Shown here piece after piece: positions 1-8,077 of a stretch of 37,763 bases of DNA. The position numbers and the translations under genes are program-made. Below the pieces are notes generated by a model. That model saw nothing but the letters and a program-made list of their open reading frames with translations. It was not told where the DNA came from and searched no databases. Numbering within the stretch: position 1 is the stretch's first letter; every line of letters begins with the position of its first letter. Source of the stretch: Chloroflexota bacterium (GTDB lineage Bacteria; Chloroflexota; Anaerolineae; Aggregatilineales; Phototrophicaceae); contig QUBZ01000038.1 of the NCBI GenBank assembly GCA_014338005.1, forward strand, positions 1 to 37,763. The letters run 5' to 3'.

Positions 1-1
1 G

Positions 2-1396
2 CGGCTGTTGTTCGCCAGCGAGATCAAGGCGCTGCTGGCCGCCCCCGACATGCCGCGTGCGCTTGACCTGGAGGCGCTGGATACCTACCTCGGTCTGGGT
101 TATATGATCGGCGAGCGGACGCTGTTCCAGGGCGTGCGCCGGCTGCCGCCCGGTCACGCGCTGGTGATCGAGCCGGACGGCGCGCCCCGGCTGCACCCGT
201 TCTGGCGCTTCGGCGCGGCTGCCCCGGCGGGGCGCGGCCAGGAAACCCTGATCGTGCAGGAGTGCCGCGACCTGCTGGCCGATTCGGTGCGCCTGCACCT
301 TCGCAGTGACGCGCCGCTTGGTCTGCTGCTGGACGGCGGCCTGGACTCGGCGGCGCTGCTGGCGCTGGCCGCCCGCGAATCCGCGCCCCGGACGTTCGCC
401 CTGGCCGGAAATGCGGAAAGCGCAAACCGCGCCCGCCAGCTGGCCGCGCGCTTCAAAAGCGACCATCACGAAATCCGCTTTTCGCCCGCCGACTGGTGGC
501 GCGCCCTGGAGCAGGCGGTCTATCACCTGGACGAGCCGGTCGCCAGCCCGCAGGCCGCCGACCTGCTGCTGCTGGCGGAAGGCGCGGCCTCCACCGTTAA
601 AAGCGTTTTGAGCGGTTCCGGCGGCGCGGTTTTATTCGGCGGTTATGCCGCCCATTATGCCATCCCGACGCACATCAGCCGCCGCCAGCCCTGGGGGGCT
701 TTCGTCACCCCGACGGACGCCGCGCCGGAAGCGACGCGCCTGATCGCCCGCCGGTTGGCCTCGAAAGCCGATGCGCTGGCCGCTATGCAGAGCTTTGACG
801 ACGGCATCTTCACCGACGGCCACCGCGCCGCCCTGTACAGCCCGGAACTGCGCGCGGCCTGGCAGTCGGCCCGCCACCGGGAGCGCGCCTACGCCGCCCT
901 GATCGAAACAGGCTGGCGCGACGACCCTTACGACACCGCGCAGGCGCTTATCCTGCAAAGCTGGCTGCCGGGCAATCTGCTGCTGCGGCTCGACCGGGCT
1001 GTGTCGGCAGCCGCGCTGGAAGCTCGCGCGCCGTTTTTCGACCCGCCGCTGCTGAAGTTCGCCGCCGGCGTGCCGCCGTCCGTCCGGCTGCGGACACCCA
1101 ACCACGTATTACGCGAGGCCGCCCGCCCGCTGCTGCCGGATTTTGCGCTGCAAACGCCGCCCACGCCCGCGCACCCGGCTTATGCGTGGCTGGCGGGCGA
1201 ACTCTCCGCCCAGGCGCGCGCCGCGCTGACCGACCCGAACGGCTTCATTTACGGCCTGTTCGACCGGGCGGCACTGGAAAAACTGCTCAAAGATCACTTT
1301 TGGGGGCGCGGCCTGCAGCCGGAGGTGATTTTCCGCCTGCTGGTGCTGGAACTGTGGGCGCAGCGGTTCATCAAACCGGCGGTTTTCGCCCCTTAG
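2..1396 (+). CDS. Asparagine synthetase (glutamine-hydrolysing) homologue, 5'-truncated, synthetase motifs degenerate
   Basis: The gene enters from outside the window: the first residues (RLLFASEIKALLA) match the end of the class II glutaminase domain, so the N-terminal Cys2 is not visible. The rest is an AsnB-type synthetase domain. Family members convert aspartate, ATP and glutamine to asparagine. Recognisable blocks are the PPi loop at nt 332-349 (DGGLDS, usually SGGLDS), the LDEP block, the block at nt 611-646 (SGSGGAVLFGGY, usually SGEGADELFGGY) and the C-terminal DRA...LEARAPFFD block. The replaced Glu and Asp of the second block are needed for adenylation in well-studied AsnB, so this copy may not make asparagine. 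Homologues like this occur in polysaccharide clusters, which fits the membrane glycosyltransferase downstream. The next gene starts 8 bp after the stop. Family is clear; activity is doubtful. Confidence 0.85.
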   Translation, partial: RLLFASEIKALLAAPDMPRALDLEALDTYLGLGYMIGERTLFQGVRRLPPGHALVIEPDGAPRLHPFWRFGAAAPAGRGQETLIVQECRDLLADSVRLHLRSDAPLGLLLDGGLDSAALLALAARESAPRTFALAGNAESANRARQLAARFKSDHHEIRFSPADWWRALEQAVYHLDEPVASPQAADLLLLAEGAASTVKSVLSGSGGAVLFGGYAAHYAIPTHISRRQPWGAFVTPTDAAPEATRLIARRLASKADALAAMQSFDDGIFTDGHRAALYSPELRAAWQSARHRERAYAALIETGWRDDPYDTAQALILQSWLPGNLLLRLDRAVSAAALEARAPFFDPPLLKFAAGVPPSVRLRTPNHVLREAARPLLPDFALQTPPTPAHPAYAWLAGELSAQARAALTDPNGFIYGLFDRAALEKLLKDHFWGRGLQPEVIFRLLVLELWAQRFIKPAVFAP

Positions 1397-1404
1397 GAGC
1401 GCAT

Positions 1405-1893
1405 ATGCAAGTGTTGAACGTTGGAGCGCAAAGCGGCAGCGGTGCGAAGCGTTTTCGGCTGTTGGCGGCTGCGATTCTGTTGGCAGCGGCGCTGGCCGGG
1501 ATCGGGCTGGCGGTTGTGTCCCGCGCGCGCGGTTTTACGCTGGCCGACGCCGAAGCTTTTATCGGCGCGCGCCTGCCCGCCGAAGCGCGCGACGTGATGC
1601 ACGCCACCCGCGACCAGTTCGGGCGCGTGGTGTGGCTGCGTTTTGCGCTGCCGCCGGATGCCGATCTGTCCGATTTCAGGATGGCGATGGGGCTGGTGAC
1701 CGCCCTGCGCGATGGTTTTAACCCCTTCCCGGCGGCCAACTACACCGAGGCCGACCTGACCTGGTGGACGCCGCATACTGCCCAGGCATCCGCCGGCCTG
1801 CACGCCGTCCACGCCGGCAAGGTTTACGAACTGCTGCTCGACCGGAGCGGCCCGGCGGCGCTGGTGGTGTATCTGCGGGTGTACAGCCTGTGA
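1405..1893 (+). CDS. Hypothetical single-pass membrane protein (162 aa)
   Basis: I do not recognise the family. The ATG at 1405 is preceded by AGGAG (1395-1399), which overlaps the stop of the upstream gene, so the two are probably translated together. The protein has a short basic N-terminus, one hydrophobic helix at about residues 17-40, and a roughly 120-residue soluble part, probably extracytoplasmic. That part is rich in Ala, Arg and Trp (WLRFALPP, TWWTPH) and ends in beta-like hydrophobic strands. Its TGA overlaps an in-frame GTG (1890) of the following glycosyltransferase-like gene. Position between an asparagine synthetase homologue and a GT-C-like protein suggests an accessory role in envelope glycan assembly; this is inference only. 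Confidence 0.6.
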   Translation: MQVLNVGAQSGSGAKRFRLLAAAILLAAALAGIGLAVVSRARGFTLADAEAFIGARLPAEARDVMHATRDQFGRVVWLRFALPPDADLSDFRMAMGLVTALRDGFNPFPAANYTEADLTWWTPHTAQASAGLHAVHAGKVYELLLDRSGPAALVVYLRVYSL

Positions 1894-1902
1894 TTCCAGA
1901 GC

Positions 1903-1969
1903 TTAACGCAGAGGCGCAAAGCGACAAGGGCGCAGAGAAAACCCCTTTGCGCGTTCGTTTTTTTGCTTC
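1903..1969 (-). repeat. Dispersed repeat family A, copy 1
   Basis: The element contains TTAACGCAGAGGCGCAAAG and an inward CTTTGCGC. Read on the minus strand it aligns closely with 32742-32781 (shared blocks TTTTCTCTGCG, CTTTGCGCCT and TGCGTTA) and more loosely with 36376-36420. It lies between the stop of the small membrane protein and the ATG at 1971 of the glycosyltransferase. Confidence 0.7.
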
Positions 1970-1970
1970 T

Positions 1971-4445
1971 ATGCGGCGGAATGTGCCGGTTTTTGCTTTC
2001 TACTTCGTGCTGGCGGCGCTGATAACCTGGCCGCTGGTGACGGTGATGGGGACGCACTTCGCCGGTTACGCCGACGGCGATGCCCACGAGATGGCGCGGC
2101 ACATCTGGTGGATTCAACACGCGCTGTCCACCGGCCAGCCGGTTTTTTTTCAACCGCTGCTGGGCTACCCGGACGGCCTCGAAGGCGTGATTCTGTGGTC
2201 GAACCCGCTGCAATTTTTCCCGGCCTGGCTGTTCGCTTTTATCATGCCGCCGACTGCCGCCTACAACCTGTCCGCGCTGCTGGCGCTGGCGCTCAACGGC
2301 TGGGCGGCCTGTTTCCTGGCGCGCGGGCTGACCGGCAGCCGCCCTGCCGCGCTGGTGGCCGGGGTGGTGTTTATGGCCGCGCCGACCATGCAGGGGCATC
2401 TGGCGGGCGGACACGGCGGGCTGCTGGTGCAGTGGCCGCTGCCGCTGCTGGCGTATGCGCTGCTCCGCCTGCGGGAACAGGCGTCCGACACCGGTCGCCA
2501 GCTGCCACCCAACAACCGGAAACCGGAAACTGGTAACCGGCAGCTCGCCGTCATTCTCTTTTTCGTCCTGCTGCCGCTCGGCCACACCTTGCAGCTTATT
2601 TACGCCGGCCTGCCGCTGGTGGGGCTGTTCGCGCTGACGCTGCTGGCGGAGCGGAACATTCCGGCGCTGCGGCAGCTGGCGCTGGCCGCCGGGGCCGGCG
2701 GCGCGATTCTGCTGGTTTTTTTGCTGCCGGTGGCGGCGGCAACGCTCGGCACAAGCGCCTACACGGGCGAAGGCGGCGGCGTGACCTACAGCATAGACCT
2801 GCTGGCGGCTGTCACGCCGTCGTTTAACCATCCCCTGTTCGGCCAGTTCGCGTTCACGCACCGCGTTTTGGGGACGAACATCGTGGAAGGGTCAAGCTGC
2901 GTGGGTTTCGCCGCCGGGCTGCTGGCGCTGGTGGCCGTCTGGAAACGCCGCGAGTCGCGCGGGTGGCTGGTGGTGGCGCTGGTCGCCTGGGGGCTGGCGC
3001 TCGGCCCGCTGCTGAAGCTGTTCGACGCGCCGGTGTCGCTGGTGGCCGACGGCTACGAAACCCATGTCGCGCTGCCCTGGGCGCTGGTGCAGGACTGGCC
3101 GGTATTCAACCTGGCGCGCACGCCGGGGCGGTTTAATTTTCTGCTGGCGCTGGCGGTCAGCGTGCTGGCGGGGTATGGCGCTCAGATCGCGCTGCGTGGA
3201 CAAACAACCCCACCCCTAAATCCCCTCCCCATAAAATGGAGAGGGGACTCAAAAACCCTGTTTTACTCTGTCCTTACCCCCTCTCTTGCAAGGGGATGGG
3301 GGGTGAGGATTATAACGGCTGTGCTGGTGGCACTCATCCTGTTCGAGTACCAGAGCTTCTGGCCGCTGCCGACTTACCCGGCGGAAGTCCCGGCGGCGGT
3401 GCGCGCGCTGGCCGCCCGGCAGGACGTGCGTGCCGTGTTCGACCTGCCCTGGGATAACGTGCTGGCGGCCAAAGACGCCCTGTGGCTGCAAACCGCCCAC
3501 CAAAAGCCGCTGATCGCCGGGCAGGTGTCGCGGCGCACGCCGGTTAACCCGGCCAAACTGAGCGTCCTGCAAAATACGCTGGACGCCGCCCTGCTGGATG
3601 CGGCGGGCGTGGATGTGGTGATCGTGCATAAAGGTTATGATGCGGCGCTGGCGGTGCGCGTTCGGGAACGGCTGGGCGCGCCGTTTTACGAGGACGACCG
3701 CCTGGCGCTGTACGAAATACCCGCCCCGGACGCGCCGCCTGGTTTTACCGCCGTCCCGGTCGAAGCAGCGGCGATAACCGACCGGCTCGATTTTTACCTG
3801 CACGCGCCGGAGTCCGGCTGGGTGACGGTCGAAACGTCGCTGGTTGGCGGGCAGCCGGTGGTTATCCTGCTGGAGGGGCAGCCGGTTCAGCGCATCGCGC
3901 CGGACGGCCAGCCGCAAAGCCTGGTGCTGCGCCTGCCGCTGGCCGCACCGGGTTATCATACGCTGGCGCTGGCGCTGGAGACACCCTGCCCGCCGCATAT
4001 CCCCGAAACACTGGTCTGCAATGGCGCGCGCGTCAGCGGCCTGCAAGCCTCAGATTACACGCCGGCGGCGATGCCGGCAGTTCAGTTTGAAGGCGGCTTA
4101 ACGCTGGCCGGTTCGTTGGTGCAGCCGGCGCGCGGCAGCGTGAGCGTCGGCCTGTGGTGGCGCTTCGACCAGCCGCGCACCGATCTGGACGTGCGTTTCG
4201 TCAAGGTGTTGGATGAAAATGGGCAGCAGGTCGCGGGCGTGGACGAAACACTCGGCAGCCGTGCGGCGGGCGAGCAGTGGGTGGAAAATATCACGCTTGA
4301 TCTGCCGGATGATCTGCCGCCGGGCGATTACGGCGTGTACGCGGGGTGGTACGCTTACCCGGATTTAACGCGCTTTGCGGTGCTGGCGGATACCCCCCGC
4401 GCCCAGGAAGGCCTGGCCTACCTGGGCGAACTGGCGGCGCAATAA
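1971..4445 (+). CDS. GT-C-like multi-pass membrane glycosyltransferase, with dispersed repeats inside the frame
   Basis: About 824 residues from the ATG at 1971. The first two-thirds is a string of hydrophobic helices. An acidic segment in the first outer loop (GYADGDAHE, residues 32-40) resembles the catalytic Asp region of GT-C enzymes, which move sugars from polyprenyl carriers at the outer face of the membrane. The last ~280 residues are soluble and beta-rich. The start is uncertain: ATG 1971 has no Shine-Dalgarno and directly follows a dispersed repeat (1903-1969); the alternative GTG 1890 overlaps the upstream stop and would translate that repeat into a 27-residue extension. Two further repeats lie in frame, at about 2497-2546 (residues 176-192, reading NRKPETGNRQL) and 3207-3310 (residues ~413-447, reading PPLNPLPIKWRGD), each between hydrophobic segments. 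Specific sugar and acceptor are unknown. Confidence 0.7.
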   Translation: MRRNVPVFAFYFVLAALITWPLVTVMGTHFAGYADGDAHEMARHIWWIQHALSTGQPVFFQPLLGYPDGLEGVILWSNPLQFFPAWLFAFIMPPTAAYNLSALLALALNGWAACFLARGLTGSRPAALVAGVVFMAAPTMQGHLAGGHGGLLVQWPLPLLAYALLRLREQASDTGRQLPPNNRKPETGNRQLAVILFFVLLPLGHTLQLIYAGLPLVGLFALTLLAERNIPALRQLALAAGAGGAILLVFLLPVAAATLGTSAYTGEGGGVTYSIDLLAAVTPSFNHPLFGQFAFTHRVLGTNIVEGSSCVGFAAGLLALVAVWKRRESRGWLVVALVAWGLALGPLLKLFDAPVSLVADGYETHVALPWALVQDWPVFNLARTPGRFNFLLALAVSVLAGYGAQIALRGQTTPPLNPLPIKWRGDSKTLFYSVLTPSLARGWGVRIITAVLVALILFEYQSFWPLPTYPAEVPAAVRALAARQDVRAVFDLPWDNVLAAKDALWLQTAHQKPLIAGQVSRRTPVNPAKLSVLQNTLDAALLDAAGVDVVIVHKGYDAALAVRVRERLGAPFYEDDRLALYEIPAPDAPPGFTAVPVEAAAITDRLDFYLHAPESGWVTVETSLVGGQPVVILLEGQPVQRIAPDGQPQSLVLRLPLAAPGYHTLALALETPCPPHIPETLVCNGARVSGLQASDYTPAAMPAVQFEGGLTLAGSLVQPARGSVSVGLWWRFDQPRTDLDVRFVKVLDENGQQVAGVDETLGSRAAGEQWVENITLDLPDDLPPGDYGVYAGWYAYPDLTRFAVLADTPRAQEGLAYLGELAAQ
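2497..2546. repeat. In-frame low-complexity repeat with inverted ends
   Basis: AGCTGCC (2500-2506) and GGCAGCT (2540-2546) flank short direct repeats of AACCGGAAACCGGAAAC type. It is translated within the membrane protein as RQLPPNNRKPETGNRQL, a hydrophilic insert between hydrophobic segments. I see only one copy in the window. Confidence 0.5.
3207..3310. repeat. Dispersed palindromic repeat family B, copy 1 (inside a gene)
   Basis: Two C-rich/G-rich inverted pairs: CCCCTCCCC...GGAGAGGGG at 3222-3246, and CCCCCTCTCTTGCAAGGGG at 3277-3295 continuing into a G-rich end. The same arrangement (CTAAATC next to C-runs, closed by GGGGGAGACT or GAGAGGG) occurs in intergenic DNA at 32554-32682. It keeps the reading frame of the membrane glycosyltransferase open. 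Confidence 0.65.
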
Positions 4446-4458
4446 AACCTATTTCCTA

Positions 4459-4487
4459 TGTTACGTGTAGATGTTTTGTCTTACAAT
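4459..4487 (+). promoter_or_regulatory. Weak promoter candidate for the hairpin RNA
   Basis: TACAAT at 4482-4487 is a good -10 element. The -35 position, 17 bp upstream, reads TGTTAC (4459-4464), a poor match. A start near 4494 would produce the hairpin-rich RNA that ends at 4698. Confidence 0.35.
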
Positions 4488-4493
4488 GTGAAT

Positions 4494-4698
4494 GAACTTG
4501 GATAAAGGCGCGCTGTTTGAAACCGCAGCCGCCTGAAGCGCCGAAAATCCTGACGGCTCGAACCCTCCCGGTTCGAGCATCTATCCCCTGAGCGAGCTGT
4601 GTAAGCCAGCCGCTCCCCCTTACCCGCGCGCTATCCCGGACATGTGGCGCGCGGGCATTCTAACCCAGAGCCGCTCCCCATTGGGCCGGCTCTTTTTT
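4494..4698 (+). ncRNA. Candidate structured non-coding RNA with four hairpins and a terminator
   Basis: No coding frame explains this stretch. In order it holds: hairpin A, GGCG-c-GCTG (4507-4515) with CAGCCGCC (4526-4533); hairpin B, GCTCGAACC (4556-4564) with GGTTCGAGC (4570-4578), nine perfect pairs; hairpin C, GAGCG-a-GCTG (4590-4599) with CAGCCGCTC (4607-4615); hairpin D, CCCGCGCGC (4623-4631) with GCGCGCGGG (4647-4655), nine perfect pairs; then the terminator hairpin AGAGCCG (4667-4673)/CGGCTCT (4687-4693) and six Ts. Hairpins A and C share one design, GCG-N-GCTG...CAGCCGC, with a single bulged base at the same place. I see no motifs of 6S, SRP, RNase P or tmRNA. It may be an independent RNA or the 3' end of the glycosyltransferase message. 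Confidence 0.5.
4667..4698 (+). terminator. Rho-independent terminator
   Basis: AGAGCCG/CGGCTCT stem with extra C/G pairs inside, followed by TTTTTT (4693-4698). It ends the hairpin-rich RNA and insulates the next promoter. Confidence 0.8.
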
Positions 4699-4717
4699 GT
4701 TTCCGCGCTGGAATCTG

Positions 4718-4723
4718 TACAAT
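4718..4723 (+). promoter_or_regulatory. -10 element of the helix-hairpin-helix gene
   Basis: TACAAT lies 30 bp before the ATG at 4753. The run TACAATAGAG is repeated exactly upstream of cdsA (12406-12415). The -35 region is T-rich and weak. Confidence 0.4.
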
Positions 4724-4752
4724 AGAGTCCAAAACTTAGCGAGGGATGAACC

Positions 4753-5250
4753 ATGCGTGACGACGATACTCGGACGTTCATCAGCGCGGCGGCGGCGGTG
4801 GGCGCGCTGCTGCTGGCGATCAACCATATTCTGCGTTCCGCGCCCTGGCGCGACTGGTGGCTGGCGATAGTGCTGCTGATCGTGGCGGTGGCGGCGGCGC
4901 TGTGGCCCCGGCGGGCGGCGCGGCCTGTTTCCGCCCCTGTTCCGGCGGAGGAAGGCGCGGCTTCGCCCATTGAGTCTGACGACGCGGCGTTAACCCCGCC
5001 CGACGATCTGACCATCATTGAGGGCATCGGCCCCAAAATCGCGGCGGCGCTGGAAAAGGCGGGCATCAGCACCTTTTCCCGGCTGGCCGCCGCTGCCGAG
5101 TCCGACCTGGAGGCGGCCATCCACGCGGCGGGCATCACCTTCGCGCCCAGCCTGCCCACCTGGTCGGAGCAGGCGCGTTATGCGGCGCGCGGCGACTGGG
5201 CCGGCCTGAAGGCGCTGCAGGAATCACTAACCGCCGGACGCCGCGAGTAA
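4753..5250 (+). CDS. Membrane protein with C-terminal helix-hairpin-helix domain (165 aa)
   Basis: The ATG is preceded by GAGG (4741-4744). Two hydrophobic segments (about residues 10-27 and 36-51) anchor the protein. A Pro/Glu-rich linker follows, then a helix-hairpin-helix module at residues 85-125 with the GIGPKIAAAL hairpin and the second helix pair typical of the small domain often annotated as 5'-nuclease-like. In DNA-repair proteins this fold contacts DNA non-specifically; in short membrane-anchored forms its role is not established. No catalytic acidic cluster of a nuclease is visible, so binding rather than cleavage is more likely. It has its own promoter and is convergent with clpC. 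Confidence 0.75.
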   Translation: MRDDDTRTFISAAAAVGALLLAINHILRSAPWRDWWLAIVLLIVAVAAALWPRRAARPVSAPVPAEEGAASPIESDDAALTPPDDLTIIEGIGPKIAAALEKAGISTFSRLAAAAESDLEAAIHAAGITFAPSLPTWSEQARYAARGDWAGLKALQESLTAGRRE

Positions 5251-5285
5251 AAAAACAAACGGGGCGAACCGCCGGCCCGCCCCGT
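5249..5285 (-). terminator. Terminator of clpC, usable from both sides
   Basis: ACGGGGCG (5259-5266) pairs with CGCCCCGT (5278-5285). On the minus strand the stem is followed by TTTGTTTTTTT. It lies between the convergent helix-hairpin-helix gene and clpC. Confidence 0.8.
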
Positions 5286-5310
5286 GTATGACGTATGGAT
5301 AAAACGCCCG

Positions 5311-7812
5311 TCAGTTCATGCTGGGCGCTTCGACCTGTCCCTCAACCATCGGCTGAAGCAGCAGTTCGCCGTCTTCGCCCACCACCACCACCACCACGCT
5401 GCCAAGCTGGAATTTGCCGGACAGAATGCCGTCCGACAACACATCCTCGATTTCGTTCTGGATGAGGCGGCGCAGCGGGCGCGCGCCGTATTCGGGGTCG
5501 TAACCTCGCGTGGCGATCCATTCACGGGCGGATTCCCCGACCTGGAGGGTGATGGCGTGTTCGATCAGCCGCTCGCTCACTTTCTTCAGTTCCAGGTCTA
5601 CGATTTGTTTGATTTCTTCCCGCGTCAGCGAGCGGAAAACAACGGTGGCATCCACGCGGTTCAGGAATTCGGGCCGGAAGGCGCGCCGAAGCTGCTCGAT
5701 GACGTTTTTCTTCATCTCTTCGTAGGCGAAAGCCTCTTCTTTTTCGCTCTGGCGCGGCACATCGAAACCCAGCTGCATGTTGCGTTTGATGGTGTCCGCG
5801 CCGACGTTGCTGGTCATGATGATGATGGCGTTGCGGAAGCTGACGGTGCGCCCGCGCGCGTCCGTAAGCTGACCTTCTTCCATCATTTGCAGCAGCATGT
5901 TGAAGGCTTCCGGGTGCGCCTTTTCGATTTCGTCAAAAACGACGATGCTGTAGGGGCGGCGGCGGATGGCCTCGGTCAGCTGCCCGGCATCTTCATAGCC
6001 GACGTAACCGGGCGGCGCACCCACCAGCCGCGCCACCGAATGGCGCTCCATGAACTCGCTCATGTCCAGCTGCACGAGCGCCTCCTCGCTGCCGAACAGG
6101 AACTCCGCCAGCGCCTTCGTCAGTTCGGTTTTGCCCACTCCGGTCGGCCCCAGGAACATAAACGAGCCAATCGGGCGGCGCGGGTCTTTTAAACCGGCGC
6201 GGGCGCGGCGCACGGCCTTGCTGATGGCGTCAATGGCCTCGTTCTGGCCGACGATGCGTTCGTGCAGGGCGGCTTCCATCTGCATCAGGCGCTGGCTTTC
6301 CTCGCCGGCGATGCGCGTGACCGGGATGCCCGTCCACATCGAAATCACCTCGGCGATGTCCTCGGCCATCAGGCGCGGCTGGCGCGTTTCTTCGTTCCAG
6401 TTGGCGCGCAGTTCGCTCAACATCTGCCGCAGGTTTTCGTAGTGCAGGCGAAGCTGCTCAATTTCGGCGGAGTCGGCGTTTTCCTTCTCCATCAGTTCCA
6501 GGTCTTCTTCCACCTGGAGCAGTTCGAGTTCGGCTTTACGCACCTGCGCCGCTTCGGGGCTTTTGTACATCCGCAGGCGGGCCGCGCCCTCGTCAATCAG
6601 GTCAATGGCTTTATCCGGCAGGTAACGATCCGGCACGTAACGCGCCGACAGATTGGCGGCGGAATAAATGGCCTCGTCGGTGATTTCGACATTGTGATGA
6701 TCCTGGTACGGCCCTTTGATGCCTTGCAGGATTTCAATGGTTTCCTCAATCGTCGGTTCGTCCACGATGATCTGCTGGAAACGGCGTTCCAGCGCCGCGT
6801 CGCTTTCGATGTGTTTGCGATATTCATCCAGGGTGGTCGCGCCGATGCACTGGAGTTCCCCGCGCGACAGGGCGGGTTTGAGGATGTTGGCCGCGTCCAC
6901 GCTGCTGCCGGCGGAACCCGCGCCCACCAGCATATGCACTTCGTCAATAAACAGGATGCTGTCGGACGATTTAAGTTCTTCGATCACACGCTTGAGGCGT
7001 TCCTCGAACTGGCCGCGATACATCGTGCCGGCCACCAGCGAACCCACGTCAAGCTGCAAAACCCGCTTGTTCAGCAGCGGTTTGGGCGTTTCGCCGGCCA
7101 CAATGCGCTGCGCCAGCCCTTCGACGATGGCGGTTTTACCGACGCCGGGTTCGCCGATCAAAGCCGGGTTGTTTTTGCGGCGGCGGCTGAGGACTTGAAT
7201 CACACGCTCGATTTCCGTCTCGCGCCCGACCACCGGGTCAAGCTTGCCGTCCTGCGCCAGTTGGGTCAGGTCGGTCGCCAGTTGGTCTACCAGGGGGGTT
7301 TTGCCTTTTTCGCGTTCCACGTTACGCCGCCCCGTTTCCTGCGCCGGTTGATTGCTCTGCACCGGGCTTTCCTGCAAGACGCGCCGCGTTTGGCGGCGGA
7401 TTTCTTCCGGGCTGATGCCCAGCCGTTTTAATACGTCAATCGCCACGCCGTCGGACTGGCGCACCAGCCCCAACAGCAGGTGTTCGGTGCCGATGTAGTG
7501 GTGTCCCATGCGGCGGGCTTCGTCTACGGCCAGTTCCAGCACGCGCTTGGTGCCGGGGGAAAGATCAAGCGCCGCCGGCGAGGTGCGGGCCGAGGCGCGA
7601 GTCATCTGCTCCACCAGTTCTTCAACGCGCCGAGGTTCCAGACCCAGATCGCGCAGGACACGCCCGGCGACGCCGCCTTCTTCGCGCATCAGCCCCAACA
7701 ATAAATGCTCGGTCCCAATATAATTATGCTGTAGCCGCTCGGCTTCTTCCTGCGCCAGGCTCAGCACGCGCCGCGCCCTCTGGGTAAAACGTTCCATTTT
7801 ATTGTTCGGCAC
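5311..7812 (-). CDS. clpC: ATP-dependent Clp protease ATP-binding subunit ClpC
   Basis: Hsp100 unfoldase of 833 residues, the usual ClpC length. Order: two Clp-N repeats (about 7-70 and 85-145, each with [11 protein letters not shown]), AAA1 with Walker A GEPGVGKT (220-227) and Walker B ILFIDE (286-291), a coiled middle domain (~415-475), AAA2 with GPTGVGKT (555-562) and VVFDE (624-628). LGF at 681-683 sits where ClpC binds ClpP. It would unfold cytosolic substrates for ClpP; neither clpP nor adaptor genes are in the window. The GTG start at 7812 is chosen because GGAGG (7822-7826) lies nine bases upstream; ATG 7797 is too far away. The tail carries a GTG-repeat-encoded run of valines (GSVVVVVVG). 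No CIRCE element is seen upstream. Confidence 0.97.
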   Translation of the reverse strand: MPNNKMERFTQRARRVLSLAQEEAERLQHNYIGTEHLLLGLMREEGGVAGRVLRDLGLEPRRVEELVEQMTRASARTSPAALDLSPGTKRVLELAVDEARRMGHHYIGTEHLLLGLVRQSDGVAIDVLKRLGISPEEIRRQTRRVLQESPVQSNQPAQETGRRNVEREKGKTPLVDQLATDLTQLAQDGKLDPVVGRETEIERVIQVLSRRRKNNPALIGEPGVGKTAIVEGLAQRIVAGETPKPLLNKRVLQLDVGSLVAGTMYRGQFEERLKRVIEELKSSDSILFIDEVHMLVGAGSAGSSVDAANILKPALSRGELQCIGATTLDEYRKHIESDAALERRFQQIIVDEPTIEETIEILQGIKGPYQDHHNVEITDEAIYSAANLSARYVPDRYLPDKAIDLIDEGAARLRMYKSPEAAQVRKAELELLQVEEDLELMEKENADSAEIEQLRLHYENLRQMLSELRANWNEETRQPRLMAEDIAEVISMWTGIPVTRIAGEESQRLMQMEAALHERIVGQNEAIDAISKAVRRARAGLKDPRRPIGSFMFLGPTGVGKTELTKALAEFLFGSEEALVQLDMSEFMERHSVARLVGAPPGYVGYEDAGQLTEAIRRRPYSIVVFDEIEKAHPEAFNMLLQMMEEGQLTDARGRTVSFRNAIIIMTSNVGADTIKRNMQLGFDVPRQSEKEEAFAYEEMKKNVIEQLRRAFRPEFLNRVDATVVFRSLTREEIKQIVDLELKKVSERLIEHAITLQVGESAREWIATRGYDPEYGARPLRRLIQNEIEDVLSDGILSGKFQLGSVVVVVVGEDGELLLQPMVEGQVEAPSMN

Positions 7813-7832
7813 GGTTTATAACCTCCGCAACC

Positions 7833-7850
7833 TGTGGCCTGCCGGCCACA
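7833..7850 (-). promoter_or_regulatory. Hairpin in the clpC leader beside the ribosome-binding site
   Basis: TGTGGCC (7833-7839) and GGCCACA (7844-7850) form seven perfect pairs with a four-base loop, seven bases upstream of the GGAGG of clpC. It could affect ribosome access; function is unproven. Confidence 0.4.
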
Positions 7851-7904
7851 CCTATCTGAATTACAACGAAACCTGAAGCGCCTGAGAATATCCCAATTTT
7901 ACCC

Positions 7905-7910
7905 ATTATA
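7905..7910 (-). promoter_or_regulatory. -10 element candidate for clpC
   Basis: Perfect TATAAT on the minus strand, about 93 bp before the GTG start. No convincing -35 hexamer at 17 bp. It would give clpC transcription independent of the S1 gene upstream. Confidence 0.4.
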
Positions 7911-7981
7911 ATCCCAAACGCCAATCCGGGTAGCGTAAGGGACCTCAACAATTGGTTAGAATGTCCTCAGAAAAATAACGC

Positions 7982-8058
7982 TATTAAAATAAAAGCGCCA
8001 GGGGAAAATTGTTTGTTCGGCTGGCGCAGGAACGCGGCCAAGTGCGCCCCTGCGCCAG
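7982..8058 (-). terminator. S1 terminator with an overlapping alternative hairpin (attenuator-like)
   Basis: On the minus strand three segments follow the S1 stop: CTGGCGCAGG (8058-8049), CCTGCGCCAG (8030-8021) and CTGGCGC (8001-7995), then TTTTATTTT. Segments 1 and 2 pair over ten bases. Segments 2 and 3 pair over seven bases directly before the T-run. The two pairings exclude one another, so read-through into clpC could be conditional. Confidence 0.55.
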
Positions 8059-8077
8059 TTAGATAATCGGGGGAACT

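Noticed and set aside
2503..2546. Short CRISPR-like direct repeats (AACCGGAAACCGGAAAC)
   Set aside because: Units are too short and contiguous, with no unique spacers and no cas genes.
1824..2861. Long minus-strand open frame opposite the membrane glycosyltransferase
   Set aside because: Arg/Gln/His-rich composition typical of antisense reading of a GC-rich gene; no recognisable domain.
4556..4578. T-arm-like GGTTCGAGC hairpin, possible tRNA
   Set aside because: There is no matching acceptor stem, anticodon arm or D arm at tRNA spacing; it is one hairpin of a larger array.
5379..5398. CAC/GTG trinucleotide run
   Set aside because: It encodes the valine run near the ClpC C-terminus, in frame. 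On the other strand it reads as poly-His, which is an artefact, not a metal-binding protein.
7813..8077. Possible CIRCE or other heat-shock operator upstream of clpC
   Set aside because: No TTAGCACTC-N9-GAGTGCTAA-type repeat is present. Only a TATAAT, a short hairpin and the terminator structures are seen.
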